64,000 nucleotides of DNA from Halalkalibacter oceani. Its GTDB lineage: Bacteria; Bacillota; Bacilli; Bacillales; Bacillaceae_D. The position numbers were made by a program, and so were the translations under genes. Positions within the stretch are counted from its first letter, which is position 1. Each line of letters starts with the position of its first letter. The notes under the pieces are model-generated. The model did no database searches. It worked only from the letters and a program-made list of their open reading frames with translations, and was not told the DNA's origin. The DNA is taken from the NCBI RefSeq assembly GCF_023715605.1, contig NZ_JAMBOL010000002.1:400597-464596 (forward strand), written 5' to 3'. Shown here piece by piece: positions 43,428 through 52,417 of the stretch.

Positions 43428-43879
43428 GATTTCCTCCTGTTCAATTTCAATGCTTCTTTAATGCCGTTGACGTAATGTCTGGAAACGTATTCGGTTTCGC
43501 CTGAATGAAAGTAGACGCGCAGCGTTCCGTGAAACGATGCTTCAAAATGGCTCAGTTCGTAAAGGTTGGCAATTACCGATTTTGACAAACGGACAAATTT
43601 GCCGGATGGCAGCTGTTCCTCCAGTTCATAGAGTTTTTCTTTTACTTTGAACGCCCCTTCGGCGGTAATCGCGTGGACGCTCTCATGTTGAACGCGGAAC
43701 AGGTGAATGCTTTCCGGTTTTAACAAATGCTGCATCTCGCCCTGCTGGCCGACAATAAATGGCGCTTCTCTGCGTTTGATATCGTGCAAGAGATCCAAAA
43801 TCATTTGATCCGCTTCCTTGCATTGAATCGTGATTACCGTTTCCTGATAGCTGTCATTAATATCCAAATGGACTTTCAA
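43424..43879 (-). CDS. LytTR-family DNA-binding transcriptional regulator
   Basis: About 151 residues. The C-terminal LytTR domain is clear: IHLFRVQHESVHAITAEGAF, LPSGKFVRLSKSVIANL and RHYVNGIKEAL. I place the start at the TTG 43879 (LKVHLDINDSYQET in the reading frame), since relatives begin MKV... there. The frame stays open to an ATG at 44116, but that extension (CCCFATHLLRAATYLPRF) runs into the sspP terminator and looks non-coding. With DUF3021 it forms a typical two-gene self-regulated module. Confidence 0.82.
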   Translation of the reverse strand: MKVHLDINDSYQETVITIQCKEADQMILDLLHDIKRREAPFIVGQQGEMQHLLKPESIHLFRVQHESVHAITAEGAFKVKEKLYELEEQLPSGKFVRLSKSVIANLYELSHFEASFHGTLRVYFHSGETEYVSRHYVNGIKEALKLNRRKS

Positions 43880-44045
43880 CTCCTCACCCGCTTTCTGAAA
43901 AAAGAAAATCAATATGTTCTTTGTTTTGTTACTACCAGTGTAGTCATAAAAGGCTGTGCTGTCTCCCTTTATCAAGTAAGTCGCAAATCGTGGCAGGTAA
44001 GTGGCGGCCCTGAGGAGGTGAGTTGCAAAACAGCAGCAGGGCACG

Positions 44046-44091
44046 CGAAAAAGGCGGAGCCAAAGGTTGTTTTTATACCTTTTGCTCTGCC
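44046..44091 (-). terminator. Intrinsic terminator of sspP
   Basis: GGCGGAGCCAAAGGT pairs with ACCTTTTGCTCTGCC; on the minus strand the stem is followed by a T run. Confidence 0.7.
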
Positions 44092-44129
44092 TCGTCCTTA
44101 CTTTATGTTCGTTCAATGATTCACGGGGG

Positions 44130-44267
44130 TCAGCCTTCGCCGTTTGTTTGATTGACGTGATTGGCCTGTTTTACCTTCTTTGAGCCACTTAACGGTTCAG
44201 GCTGGCCGGAGTCCGCTCCTCTTGGCGCGTTGCGGCGCTGATCCTTATATGTGTTTTTCTCCGTCAT
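44130..44267 (-). CDS. sspP: Small acid-soluble spore protein P
   Basis: A 45-residue minor SASP, too short for many gene finders. It reads [20 protein letters not shown] followed by [13 protein letters not shown], the diagnostic SspP core. AAGGAGGG precedes the ATG at 44267. In B. subtilis sspO and sspP sit next to citB, as here. It is expected to be made in the forespore. Confidence 0.88.
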   Translation of the reverse strand: MTEKNTYKDQRRNAPRGADSGQPEPLSGSKKVKQANHVNQTNGEG

Positions 44268-44378
44268 TGTCATCCCTCCTTCTTCCTAGTAGTATGTCAA
44301 CCGCTTGTTTCCTATCCGCATATCACCCGGCTTTTTGTACATCCTAGAGGGGACAGCAAAACAAAGGAGGAGTAAACA

Positions 44379-44627
44379 ATGCCTTATCAAAAGGATAAGC
44401 AGCAAGCATTTCAAGCAGCACAGCAGGCTGTGGAACAGGCTAAGGAAGCCTTTTCGGCGATTGAACGCCACCAGCCCGATGAAGGAACACGGATGAAGCA
44501 GGCCCGGCAGGAAATTGAGGAAGCCGAGCTTCAAATCGAAAAAGCGCTAACCGTTTCGACAGAGCATCAGCACGAGCAGCTCGCGCACTTCCAGCAAACA
44601 ATCGATGAACTGAAGCAACAGATTTGA
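44379..44627 (+). CDS. Small Gln/Glu-rich helical protein, unknown function
   Basis: An 82-residue, almost wholly helical protein rich in Gln, Glu, Ala and Lys (QQAFQAAQQAVEQAKEAF) with no hydrophobic segment. AAAGGAGGAG precedes the ATG. It resembles DUF2564-like small spore-former proteins, but I cannot confirm a family. It lies between the two spore genes on the opposite strand. Confidence 0.6.
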   Translation: MPYQKDKQQAFQAAQQAVEQAKEAFSAIERHQPDEGTRMKQARQEIEEAELQIEKALTVSTEHQHEQLAHFQQTIDELKQQI

Positions 44628-44700
44628 AAAGGAACTGGAGAGACTGGGACAGAAGGCGAAGTGGAGAAGAAATAACATGGAAGTAGCTCCGTTCTGGGCA

Positions 44701-44738
44701 AATCCCCTACCAAGCATGTTTCTTCGGTAGGGGATTTT
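44701..44738 (+). terminator. Intrinsic terminator after the small helical gene
   Basis: AATCCCCTACC pairs perfectly with GGTAGGGGATT, followed by TTA. Confidence 0.75.
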
Positions 44739-44816
44739 AAAAGCAGCCTGGTCAACGCCCTCTATCAGTTGTTCGGACATTCATCCGGTCAGAGCCCTTT
44801 CGTCCCAATCGCTCAT

Positions 44817-44978
44817 CTACTGTCTTTTTTTCGTTTTCTTATTGTTTTGACGCTGCATTTCCGTTAATGGCTCGTTGGCCGCTTCGGTTTCAAACGCGCC
44901 GTTGTAGCCGGTGTCCTTCCCTTGAGCCGGGGCATCATTCATCCCGGTCATCTGGTGGTTTGCTTTTTTCTTCGCCAT
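44817..44978 (-). CDS. sspO: Small acid-soluble spore protein O
   Basis: A 53-residue minor [24 protein letters not shown] at the start and [15 protein letters not shown] near the end, matching SspO. GGAGG lies before the ATG at 44978. It diverges from the aconitase gene, the same arrangement as sspO/citB in B. subtilis. Confidence 0.9.
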   Translation of the reverse strand: MAKKKANHQMTGMNDAPAQGKDTGYNGAFETEAANEPLTEMQRQNNKKTKKRQ

Positions 44979-45186
44979 TTCCTTCACCTCCATGTATTAC
45001 CTTCTGTTTTGCAGATCGATCTTATTCATTAAACCGATATTTTGCTGAGAGGAAGACGAAAACATACGAAATTTAGAAAAACTCATTTATTCTTTAGACA
45101 AGTTTTGCTATGCTAAAGAAGGACTGTTTGGGAAGCGAAAAATTACCTCTAGACTATGGTAGGCGGGGGGACTAGAGACATGATTT

Positions 45187-45215
45187 TAGACAATCCCGGC
45201 AGTTTACGTTATGAT
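45187..45215 (+). promoter_or_regulatory. Vegetative-type promoter of the aconitase gene
   Basis: TAGACA (45187-45192) and TATGAT (45210-45215) are separated by exactly 17 bp, 25 bp before the ATG. Confidence 0.6.
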
Positions 45216-45240
45216 AGTCATGTGAAGGAGGGGTATACAT

Positions 45241-47958
45241 ATGTCAAAAAGTAATGATGTATTCAACGCGCGATCATCCTTTTCTTTGGATGGAAAAACA
45301 ATCAACTATTACTCGTTAAAAGCCCTGGAGGATGCGGGTTTAGGAAACGTTTCGAATCTACCATACTCAGTAAAAGTGTTATTGGAATCAGTATTGCGTC
45401 AATATGACGGCTATGTTATCAAAAAAGAACATGTGGAAAATTTAGCCAAATGGGGCACGAGTGAATTGAAGGATATTGACGTTCCTTTCAAACCATCTCG
45501 TGTTATTTTGCAGGACTTCACCGGGGTGCCGGCTGTTGTTGACTTGGCTTCATTGCGTAAGGCGATGGCCGATATGGGCGGGAATCCTGATCAAATTAAC
45601 CCTGAAATCCCTGTTGATCTTGTTATCGATCACTCCGTACAGGTTGATAAAGCAGGGACAAATGACTCCCTTGTGTACAATATGAATTTGGAGTTTCAAC
45701 GGAACGAGGAGCGTTACCAATTTTTAAGCTGGGCGAAGAAAGCGTTTGACAACTATCGCGCAGTGCCGCCGGCAACAGGTATCGTTCACCAGGTAAACCT
45801 CGAATACATTGCCAATGTCGTTCATGCTGTTGAACAGGATGGCGAAACAGTCGCATTCCCTGATACGTTAGTAGGTACGGACTCCCATACGACGATGATC
45901 AACGGAATCGGCGTTCTTGGCTGGGGTGTCGGTGGTATTGAAGCCGAAGCGGGTATGCTTGGCCAGCCTTCTTACTTCCCTGTGCCAGAAGTGATCGGGG
46001 TTAAGCTTATTGGTGAGCTTCCAAGCGGTACGACTGCGACGGATATCGCCTTAAAAGTAACGCAAGTGTTAAGAGAGAAGAAGGTTGTCGGCAAGTTCGT
46101 TGAATTCTTCGGTCCGGGCCTTGCTGAAATGCCATTGGCCGACCGCGCGACAATCTCGAATATGGCCCCTGAATACGGTGCAACTTGTGGTTTCTTCCCG
46201 GTGGATGTAGAAGCTCTTAATTACATGCGCTTAACGGGTCGTTCAGAAGAGCAGATCAAGCTTGTTGAAGCATACTGCCGGGCAAACGGACTGTTCTATG
46301 TTGCCGGTGAAACAGCGGATCCAACGTACACAGATGTCGTGGAAGTGGATCTTAGCAAAATCGAAGCAAACCTTTCAGGTCCTAAGCGTCCGCAGGATCT
46401 TGTTCCGCTTACTGATATGCAAAAATCGTTCCGCAGTGCGGTTGTCGCTCCTCAGGGAACGCAGGGACTCGGACTTACAGAAGATGAGTTCAACAAGACA
46501 GTTACGGTTAACTTTAAAGATGGCCGTCACACAACTATGAAGACCGGTTCGATTGCGATCGCCGCGATCACGAGCTGTACGAATACGTCTAACCCGTATG
46601 TTTTAGTTGGTGCGGGGCTAGTTGCGAAAAAAGCGGTAGAGCTTGGACTGAAAGTACCTGAATTTGTCAAAACGTCGCTTGCTCCTGGTTCAAAGGTGGT
46701 AACAGGTTATTTAACAGATTCCGGCTTGCTTCCGTATATGGAGAAGCTCGGCTTTAACATTGTCGGTTACGGCTGTACGACATGTATCGGTAACTCGGGA
46801 CCTTTAGAGGAAGAAATTGAAAAAGCAATTGCCGAAAGCGATTTAACGGTAACGTCTGTGTTATCAGGGAACCGTAACTTTGAAGGACGGATTCATCCGC
46901 TTGTCAAGGCGAACTATCTTGCTTCTCCACCGCTTGTTGTCGCATACGCACTTGCGGGAACTGTCGATATCGATTTGAGAAACGATTCGCTCGGCAAGGA
47001 TAAGGATGGCAACGATGTTTATTTCGCTGATATTTGGCCTACTGCTGACGAAGTGAAAGAAGTCGTTAATAAGACGGTTACGCCGGAATTGTTCCGTCGT
47101 GAATACGAGGAAGTCTTCAGCAGCAATCCGCGCTGGAATCAGATTGAAACAACTGATGATGCGCTGTATAAGTGGGATGAGGATTCAACGTACATCGCGA
47201 ATCCGCCATTCTTTGAAGGGCTCTCTCCAGATCCGGAAGACATTAAGCCGCTTGGCGGACTGCGTGTAATCGGGAAGTTTGGCGATTCTGTTACGACAGA
47301 CCATATTTCACCGGCCGGGGCGATCGGTAAGGATACTCCAGCAGGGAAGTATCTCATCTCTAAAGGAGTCGAGCCGAAAGACTTTAACTCCTACGGATCT
47401 CGTCGTGGTAATCATGAAGTGATGATGCGAGGAACATTTGCGAACATCCGGATTCGTAACCAGGTAGCTCCTGGTACAGAGGGCGGTTATACAACATACT
47501 GGCCAACCGGAGAAGTAATGTCTATCTATGATGCAGCGATGAAATATAAAGAAGACAATACAGGTCTGGCGATTCTTGCCGGTAAAGATTACGGTATGGG
47601 AAGCTCACGTGACTGGGCAGCGAAAGGAACAAACCTACTCGGGATTAAAACCGTTATCGCTGAAAGTTATGAGCGGATCCACCGCAGTAACCTTGTATTG
47701 ATGGGTGTTCTTCCGCTTCAATTCAAGGAGGGGGACAGCGCTGAAACGCTTGGTTTAACAGGCGAGGAAACATTCGATGTTCAAATTACAAATGATGTCA
47801 AGCCGCGCGACATTGTGAAAGTCGTCGCGACAGCAGCAGATGGCACAAAAACAGAATTTGACGTCGTTGTCCGCTTCGACAGTGAAGTTGAAATGGATTA
47901 CTACCGTCACGGTGGTATTCTACAAATGGTACTCCGCAATAAAATTGCAAACGTCTAA
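45241..47958 (+). CDS. acnA: Aconitate hydratase (aconitase A)
   Basis: A 905-residue [4Fe-4S] TCA-cycle enzyme interconverting citrate and isocitrate; apo-aconitase of Bacillus also binds RNA. Cluster-binding Cys residues are in [11 protein letters not shown] (near 441) and [11 protein letters not shown] (near 507). [23 protein letters not shown] and the swivel-domain segment [12 protein letters not shown] are further hallmarks. The GAAGGAGGGG site sits just before the ATG. It corresponds to citB of B. subtilis in position and length. A terminator plus a decayed structured element follow. Confidence 0.96.
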   Translation: MSKSNDVFNARSSFSLDGKTINYYSLKALEDAGLGNVSNLPYSVKVLLESVLRQYDGYVIKKEHVENLAKWGTSELKDIDVPFKPSRVILQDFTGVPAVVDLASLRKAMADMGGNPDQINPEIPVDLVIDHSVQVDKAGTNDSLVYNMNLEFQRNEERYQFLSWAKKAFDNYRAVPPATGIVHQVNLEYIANVVHAVEQDGETVAFPDTLVGTDSHTTMINGIGVLGWGVGGIEAEAGMLGQPSYFPVPEVIGVKLIGELPSGTTATDIALKVTQVLREKKVVGKFVEFFGPGLAEMPLADRATISNMAPEYGATCGFFPVDVEALNYMRLTGRSEEQIKLVEAYCRANGLFYVAGETADPTYTDVVEVDLSKIEANLSGPKRPQDLVPLTDMQKSFRSAVVAPQGTQGLGLTEDEFNKTVTVNFKDGRHTTMKTGSIAIAAITSCTNTSNPYVLVGAGLVAKKAVELGLKVPEFVKTSLAPGSKVVTGYLTDSGLLPYMEKLGFNIVGYGCTTCIGNSGPLEEEIEKAIAESDLTVTSVLSGNRNFEGRIHPLVKANYLASPPLVVAYALAGTVDIDLRNDSLGKDKDGNDVYFADIWPTADEVKEVVNKTVTPELFRREYEEVFSSNPRWNQIETTDDALYKWDEDSTYIANPPFFEGLSPDPEDIKPLGGLRVIGKFGDSVTTDHISPAGAIGKDTPAGKYLISKGVEPKDFNSYGSRRGNHEVMMRGTFANIRIRNQVAPGTEGGYTTYWPTGEVMSIYDAAMKYKEDNTGLAILAGKDYGMGSSRDWAAKGTNLLGIKTVIAESYERIHRSNLVLMGVLPLQFKEGDSAETLGLTGEETFDVQITNDVKPRDIVKVVATAADGTKTEFDVVVRFDSEVEMDYYRHGGILQMVLRNKIANV

Positions 47959-47966
47959 TTGAAATG

Positions 47967-48005
47967 GGGCTGGGAAAAAGGTGGAAATAACCTTTTTCCC
48001 AGCCC
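47967..48005 (+). terminator. GGCTGGG-type intrinsic terminator after aconitase
   Basis: GGGCTGGGAAAAAGGT pairs with ACCTTTTTCCCAGCCC and TT follows. Confidence 0.8.
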
Positions 48006-48009
48006 TTAA

Positions 48010-48061
48010 GTAATGAGGGAAGCCATTGCCTGATTAGATAATAATTTCACGTACCGTAATG
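48010..48061 (+). repeat. Structured hairpin element, copy 5 (decayed)
   Basis: The 5' half is clear: GTAATG, loop AGGGAAGC, CATTGC, then CTGATT as in copy 2. GTAATG at 48056-48061 can pair with CATTGC using one G-U. P3 has collapsed to an AT-rich stretch and no CATTAC partner for P1 remains. Confidence 0.5.
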
Positions 48062-48151
48062 GATAAAGATGGCTGAGTGAAGAAAGCCACACTAGGATAA
48101 CCTAAAACGTGATTGAACAAAAAATTCCTGTAAGAAGGAGGCCAAAAGCAT

Positions 48152-48292
48152 ATGGGTAGACAGAAAAAAGGAAATGCCAATGCACAGCGCAATAACAATG
48201 CGAAAAAGCAGGGGAAGCGCAACGAAGCAGACACTGAATTTGCTTCTTACGCAGAAGTGGAAGCAGAGAAAATGAGTCGGGATCAAAAGTAA
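48152..48292 (+). CDS. Small Asn/Gln/Lys-rich protein, possibly spore-related
   Basis: A 46-residue hydrophilic protein with a strong GAAGGAGG site. It begins MGRQKKGNANAQRNNNAKKQ and later has TEFASYAEVEAEKM, which loosely recalls the TEFA segment of gamma-type SASPs. It is too short to place with confidence. It is probably co-located with the spore genes for a reason, but its function is unproven. Confidence 0.6.
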   Translation: MGRQKKGNANAQRNNNAKKQGKRNEADTEFASYAEVEAEKMSRDQK

Positions 48293-48372
48293 ATCGTTCA
48301 TTAGGAGGTTTTGACGGAAAAAACGCCACAGACGTCTCATCCGTTGGAAACCAGGTCCCCGGAGGTAAGCAG

Positions 48373-49080
48373 ATGTTCGACTTTTGGATGGGTTCTGAGA
48401 CATTACCGATATATGGCTTTATGATTCGGGCCGGGATCGTCTATGTATATATTTTTCTAATAGTAAAAGTTCTCGGACAGCGGTCGATGGGTTCGATTGA
48501 TGCACTCGATTTTATTTTTGGCGTCGTCATCGGCGATATTCTCGGAGAGCCGTTAACGGACGGAGAGCTTCCTTTAAGCGGTCCGGTTGCCGCAGCGGCA
48601 TTGACTGCCGGTTTGCATTTAACATTATCGATTGTGGCTCTCCATACCCCGCGCTTTCGCCGGATTATTGAAGACGAACCGATTATTTTAATGAAGCATG
48701 GAGAAATTTTGCACGATGAGTTGCGCAAAGCGAAAATTACGCTTGAATCGTTTTTAATGGACTTACGATTGCGCAGCGCGAGTGACTTATCGGAGATCGA
48801 TTATGCGATTTTGGAAATGAACGGAACGATCAGTGTCATCAAAAAATCAAAATATGACGCGGCGACCCCGAATGACTTGCAGCAGAGTCCGCGGTCGAAA
48901 GGATATTCGAGCGTGCTGATCGAAGATGGTCATATTATTGAAGCAAATGTGAGAAAGGTTGGAACGCTCGACTGGCTGAGGGGAACCATTCAGCAGTACG
49001 GCTATTCAAATGCTGAAGATATCTTTTTATTGACGTTGGATGAAGCCGGAAATGTCTTTATTAGCCCAAAAAAGAAATAA
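48373..49080 (+). CDS. YetF-type DUF421 membrane protein
   Basis: A 235-residue protein with three N-terminal hydrophobic helices (residues about 13-30, 40-58 and 68-88), then the cytoplasmic YetF domain with EPIILMKHGEILHDELRKAKIT and LRLRSASDLSEIDYAILEMNGTISVI. In spore formers, YetF-domain proteins such as the 2Duf/YetF type influence spore membrane properties; vegetative roles are also possible. The GGAGG site precedes the ATG. Confidence 0.85.
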   Translation: MFDFWMGSETLPIYGFMIRAGIVYVYIFLIVKVLGQRSMGSIDALDFIFGVVIGDILGEPLTDGELPLSGPVAAAALTAGLHLTLSIVALHTPRFRRIIEDEPIILMKHGEILHDELRKAKITLESFLMDLRLRSASDLSEIDYAILEMNGTISVIKKSKYDAATPNDLQQSPRSKGYSSVLIEDGHIIEANVRKVGTLDWLRGTIQQYGYSNAEDIFLLTLDEAGNVFISPKKK

Positions 49081-49089
49081 CAGGTATAA

Positions 49090-49137
49090 AAACACTCCTT
49101 TTTTTCCACAATAGATGTAAAAGAAAAAGGAGTGTTT
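49090..49137 (+). promoter_or_regulatory. Hairpin covering the ribosome binding site of the next gene
   Basis: AAACACTCCTTTTT (from 49090) is perfectly complementary over 14 bp to AAAAAGGAGTGTTT (49124-49137), which contains the only Shine-Dalgarno sequence (AAGGAG) of the gene at 49138. In RNA this would hide the site. It may instead, or also, be the transcript end of the YetF gene or a terminator for minus-strand transcription. Confidence 0.5.
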
Positions 49138-49284
49138 ATGTTGAGAAGAGTCAGAAAAGTAACATTTGAGGAATTAGTGCAAGAAAACAAAGAACAGTTG
49201 ATGAATGATCAGGATGCACTGGACCGCTTAGAGGAAAAATGGGAATTGAAGCGGGCCATTCCGGCTGAGCGGATAGAACTGTAG
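49138..49284 (+). CDS. FbpB-family small basic protein
   Basis: A 48-residue protein beginning MLRRVRKVTFEELVQENKEQ, then LMNDQDALDRLEEKWELK. This matches the FbpB family of small basic proteins, which in B. subtilis help the regulatory RNA FsrA under iron shortage. Whether this copy is iron-controlled cannot be seen. Its ribosome site lies in a perfect hairpin. Confidence 0.75.
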   Translation: MLRRVRKVTFEELVQENKEQLMNDQDALDRLEEKWELKRAIPAERIEL

Positions 49285-49343
49285 CAGCTGTCTGTATAAT
49301 TGTCTTCTCGCGAGGAAAGATAGTAAAAAGGGAGGGGATTAAT

Positions 49344-49484
49344 ATGAAAAGTGCCAAATCAACTTCAGCTCAATTTCGGCCCGATCACCTTGGGACACAG
49401 CCGGTAGAAAGCCGTTCTAATAAAGGGAAACAAATGAATACGAAAAGCAATGAACAGCCGGATTATATCCCGCCAAAAGGATAG
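49344..49484 (+). CDS. sspN: Small acid-soluble spore protein N
   Basis: A 46-residue minor SASP. HLGTQPVESRSNKGKQM matches the SspN core (HLGTKP...NKGKQM). GGGAGGGG precedes the ATG and an intrinsic terminator follows. In B. subtilis sspN lies just downstream of citB and upstream of tlp, as here. Confidence 0.88.
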   Translation: MKSAKSTSAQFRPDHLGTQPVESRSNKGKQMNTKSNEQPDYIPPKG

Positions 49485-49496
49485 GGAGAAAAAGGA

Positions 49497-49536
49497 GCAT
49501 CTCAATGACCGCACGTGCGGCGTTGAGATGCTTTTT
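49497..49536 (+). terminator. Intrinsic terminator after sspN
   Basis: GCATCTCAA pairs with TTGAGATGC around an inner CGCACGTGCG palindrome, then TTTTT. Confidence 0.85.
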
Positions 49537-49674
49537 CAATTGGGGAATTTCACAGTTTGTGCCAGCCTCGACCTTTTTGGACATTCCTCTTCGCCTTTGT
49601 CGAGCAAAATGACTTGTCAAACCTCTTGATCGACGAAATAATAGAAGAGGATGAAGTAGCAGCAGGAGGCTAAG

Positions 49675-50136
49675 ATGATGAAGCAGCAAACGCTGATTTT
49701 ACGAACATTGCTTTTCCTATATATCGTTGTTGTCCTTTATATTACGCTGTTGGCCTGGAATTACGGGGCTTCCCTTGGACCGGCCGGGCCAGGCGGACGA
49801 AATTACAATCTCATTCCTTTCCGGAGCATTTACCGCATCGGCGTTTTTAGCCCGACGATTCTTGATCCTCTGCGAATTTTAGTCGGTAATATTCTTCTCT
49901 TTGTTCCATTTGGCTTTTTATTGCCGGCAGTTTGGAGACATCTTCGCCACGCGCTTGTCGTCGTCCTGATCGGCATGGGCTTTTCCCTCATGATAGAAAC
50001 GAGTCAATTTCTGTTTACGCACCGCGTCGCAAATGTTGATGATGTAATTCTGAATTCCTTAGGAGTGTGGATCGGTTACGGCTTCTTTTATGTGACGCTC
50101 TGGCTGAAACGCCGTATTGTTCTCTTTCATGCCTAA
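49675..50136 (+). CDS. VanZ-like family membrane protein
   Basis: A 153-residue protein with about four hydrophobic helices. NLIPFRSIYRI near residue 42, LLFVPFGFLLP near residue 75 and IETSQFLFTHRVANVDDVILNSLG near residue 105 are diagnostic of the VanZ fold. The wider family is linked to glycopeptide tolerance or wall biology, but single VanZ proteins are mostly uncharacterised. AGGAGG precedes the ATG. Confidence 0.88.
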   Translation: MMKQQTLILRTLLFLYIVVVLYITLLAWNYGASLGPAGPGGRNYNLIPFRSIYRIGVFSPTILDPLRILVGNILLFVPFGFLLPAVWRHLRHALVVVLIGMGFSLMIETSQFLFTHRVANVDDVILNSLGVWIGYGFFYVTLWLKRRIVLFHA

Positions 50137-50141
50137 AGCTG

Positions 50142-50798
50142 TTACAGCGGTTTGCGGCCAAAAGATGGCGCCTGCCGATTGAAAAAGCGGTAAAGCAAAT
50201 AAACGATGAGTAAGAACCCCGCATACACGAAGCAAATAAAAACAAGATTTCCCGGACTGGTCACGAGGGAATTTCCGACAATGGCGAACAAAAACATCGA
50301 CGGGATTTTCCCGAGAGACGAAGCGCAAGCATAGGGCCAGAACGGGACCCGGCTTAAAGCAGAATAGATATTAATAACGATTGAAGGAATAATCGGAATC
50401 AACCGTGAGAGAAAGATGGTCATAAAGGCGTTTCGTTCAAATAAATGAGTGAGCTTTGCGGCGTGCTTATAACGGTAAAGCAAGGAGCTGCCCCAATCTT
50501 GAAAGCCGTAACGTACGGCAGCAAACATCACGATCGACGCCAGTGATGACCCGAGCCACGTCAGACCGCTCCCGAGCCAGGGACCATAGGCCGCACCGAG
50601 AATCCCGCCAATGACCGGATAAGGAATCACCGGAAAAAGGGAAAACAATGTCGCCGCCACGGATGTTAAAATGAGCGAGCGGGTTCCGCCCGTTTGCAGC
50701 CAGTGAAGCAGTTGTTCACCATATAAAGAAAGCAGAACAGCGACGATTACATAGCTCAAAACAATAAAACTCTTCTTAATAATGTTCATTCCTTTCAC
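50142..50798 (-). CDS. TVP38/TMEM64 (DedA-superfamily) membrane protein
   Basis: A 218-residue protein with five to six hydrophobic segments. PVIPYPVIGGILGAAYGPWLG near residue 55 and RLIPIIPSIVINIYSALSRVPF near residue 133 are the re-entrant motifs of the SNARE-associated/VTT domain, probably involved in phospholipid flipping. The start could be GTG 50798 or ATG 50789. It converges with the VanZ gene with only 5 bp between stops. Confidence 0.85.
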   Translation of the reverse strand: MKGMNIIKKSFIVLSYVIVAVLLSLYGEQLLHWLQTGGTRSLILTSVAATLFSLFPVIPYPVIGGILGAAYGPWLGSGLTWLGSSLASIVMFAAVRYGFQDWGSSLLYRYKHAAKLTHLFERNAFMTIFLSRLIPIIPSIVINIYSALSRVPFWPYACASSLGKIPSMFLFAIVGNSLVTSPGNLVFICFVYAGFLLIVYLLYRFFNRQAPSFGRKPL

Positions 50799-50954
50799 GC
50801 TGAATTTCTGGTTAGCAGCCTCGTTATCAACAGTTTCTCACACCGCTCCCGGTTTGTCTCCATCCGGTTCCTGACATGTTCGTGAATTTTTGTGATAGGA
50901 CAATCCTTTCGCGCGTACAATGAAGCAAATGTATTGGGGAGAGGGGAACGTGCT

Positions 50955-52238
50955 GTGCAAATTCATGTCGTGAGGCCAGGGCAAACGCTGACCGGGATTG
51001 CCAATGCCTATGATTCAACAACTGAAGCGATTATTCAGGCAAATGCTCTGCCAAACCCGAACAACCTCGTCATTGGTCAAACGTTGATTATTCCGATAAG
51101 CGGGCGCCTCTATTACGTTCAGCCCGGCGACAGCTTATATGAAATTAGCCGCCGCTTTCAAGTGTCGATTGATGAGATCGTTTCGTTAAATCAGTTAAAC
51201 CCAAGTCAGCCGCTGGCGATTGATCAAAGGCTTGCTCTACCACCCCGCAGCCGGATTGCGATTGATGTCAACGGCTATATTGAGCCCCGCCCGCCATTGG
51301 AGACCGAGCCTCAAGTCATTCAGGAAGTCGGCAACGAATTGACATACTTATCGATTTTCAGCTACCATGTGACGCCCGAAGGAGGGCTCATCCCAGTCGA
51401 AGACACCCCGTCGATTCAAGCCGCTTACCCATTTCACATTGTCCCTGTGCTTGTCATTACCAATATGGTCGAAAATCAATTCGATGCTGATTTGGGAGAA
51501 GCCATTTTGAATGATATCAACCTGCAAAATCAAGTGCTCGATCAAGCCTTTGCGATTATGGCGGAAAAAGGCTACCTCGGCTTAAATATCGACTTTGAGC
51601 ATTTACGTCCAGAAGATCGCGAGCCGTATAATCAATTTTTGCGACTCACGGTACAACGTGCGCGAGAACATGGGTATACAGTGTCGACTGCATTGGCGCC
51701 AAAAGTCAGCGGCGAACAGGCTGGAGCATGGTACGAAGCGCATGATTATCCGGCCCATGGTGAAATAGTCGATTATACCGTACTGATGACATACGAATGG
51801 GGCTGGAGCGGTGGCCCGCCAATGGCCGTTGCCCCGCTTGATCAGGTAAGAAGAGTGGTGGAATATGCAGCATCTGTTATGCCAGTCGAAAAAATCATGA
51901 TGGGCATTCCGCTTTACGGCTACGACTGGACACTGCCATTTGAGCCGGGAGGAGAGTTTGCAAGAGCGATCAGCCCGCAGCAGGCGATTGAACTGGCCGC
52001 ACAGTATGGCGCGACAATTCAATATGATGAACAAGCGCAGTCGCCGTTTTTCCTCTACCAGGAAGAAGACGGCACGGAGCATGAAGTCTGGTTTGAAGAT
52101 GCGCGCAGCATTCAGGCGAAGTTTGATCTGGTCAAGGAGCTAGGGCTGCGCGGGGTCAGCTATTGGGTTTTAAGAATCGAATTTCCGCAAAACTGGCTGT
52201 TAATTCAAGATAACTTTGACGTGAATAAACGGGTGTAG
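50955..52238 (+). CDS. sleL: Spore cortex-fragment-lytic enzyme with LysM and GH18 domains (SleL/YaaH-like)
   Basis: A 427-residue protein, the same length as B. subtilis YaaH. Two LysM repeats (VVRPGQTLTGIANAYDSTTE and YVQPGDSLYEISRRF) are followed by a GH18 domain whose catalytic motif reads GLNIDFEH near residue 218. The GTG start at 50955 has a GGGGAGAGGGG site; the frame is open to an ATG at 50892. The enzyme acts as an N-acetylglucosaminidase on spore cortex fragments during germination. Confidence 0.9.
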   Translation: MQIHVVRPGQTLTGIANAYDSTTEAIIQANALPNPNNLVIGQTLIIPISGRLYYVQPGDSLYEISRRFQVSIDEIVSLNQLNPSQPLAIDQRLALPPRSRIAIDVNGYIEPRPPLETEPQVIQEVGNELTYLSIFSYHVTPEGGLIPVEDTPSIQAAYPFHIVPVLVITNMVENQFDADLGEAILNDINLQNQVLDQAFAIMAEKGYLGLNIDFEHLRPEDREPYNQFLRLTVQRAREHGYTVSTALAPKVSGEQAGAWYEAHDYPAHGEIVDYTVLMTYEWGWSGGPPMAVAPLDQVRRVVEYAASVMPVEKIMMGIPLYGYDWTLPFEPGGEFARAISPQQAIELAAQYGATIQYDEQAQSPFFLYQEEDGTEHEVWFEDARSIQAKFDLVKELGLRGVSYWVLRIEFPQNWLLIQDNFDVNKRV

Positions 52239-52250
52239 CTAACCGAAACG

Positions 52251-52280
52251 AAGCAGGAAAGCGGCGTTCCTTTCCTGCTT
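52251..52280 (+). terminator. Intrinsic terminator after the SleL gene
   Basis: AAGCAGGAAAG pairs perfectly with CTTTCCTGCTT, followed by TGTTGTT. Confidence 0.75.
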
Positions 52281-52417
52281 TGTTGTTATGATGGGAAGAC
52301 TCGCCCTCTCTTCTATGTTCTCTTCGCCAATCTTCTGTTAAAATTAAAGCAAAGTGATTTTGTAGGAAATGTACGAATGACATCACCCCGCCGAAAGCTT
52401 GGAGGCTCACATTTAAT

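Noticed and set aside
43880..44116. N-terminal extension of the LytTR regulator
   Set aside because: The extension is Cys-rich and unlike the family, and it overlaps the sspP terminator; the family-typical start is near 43879.
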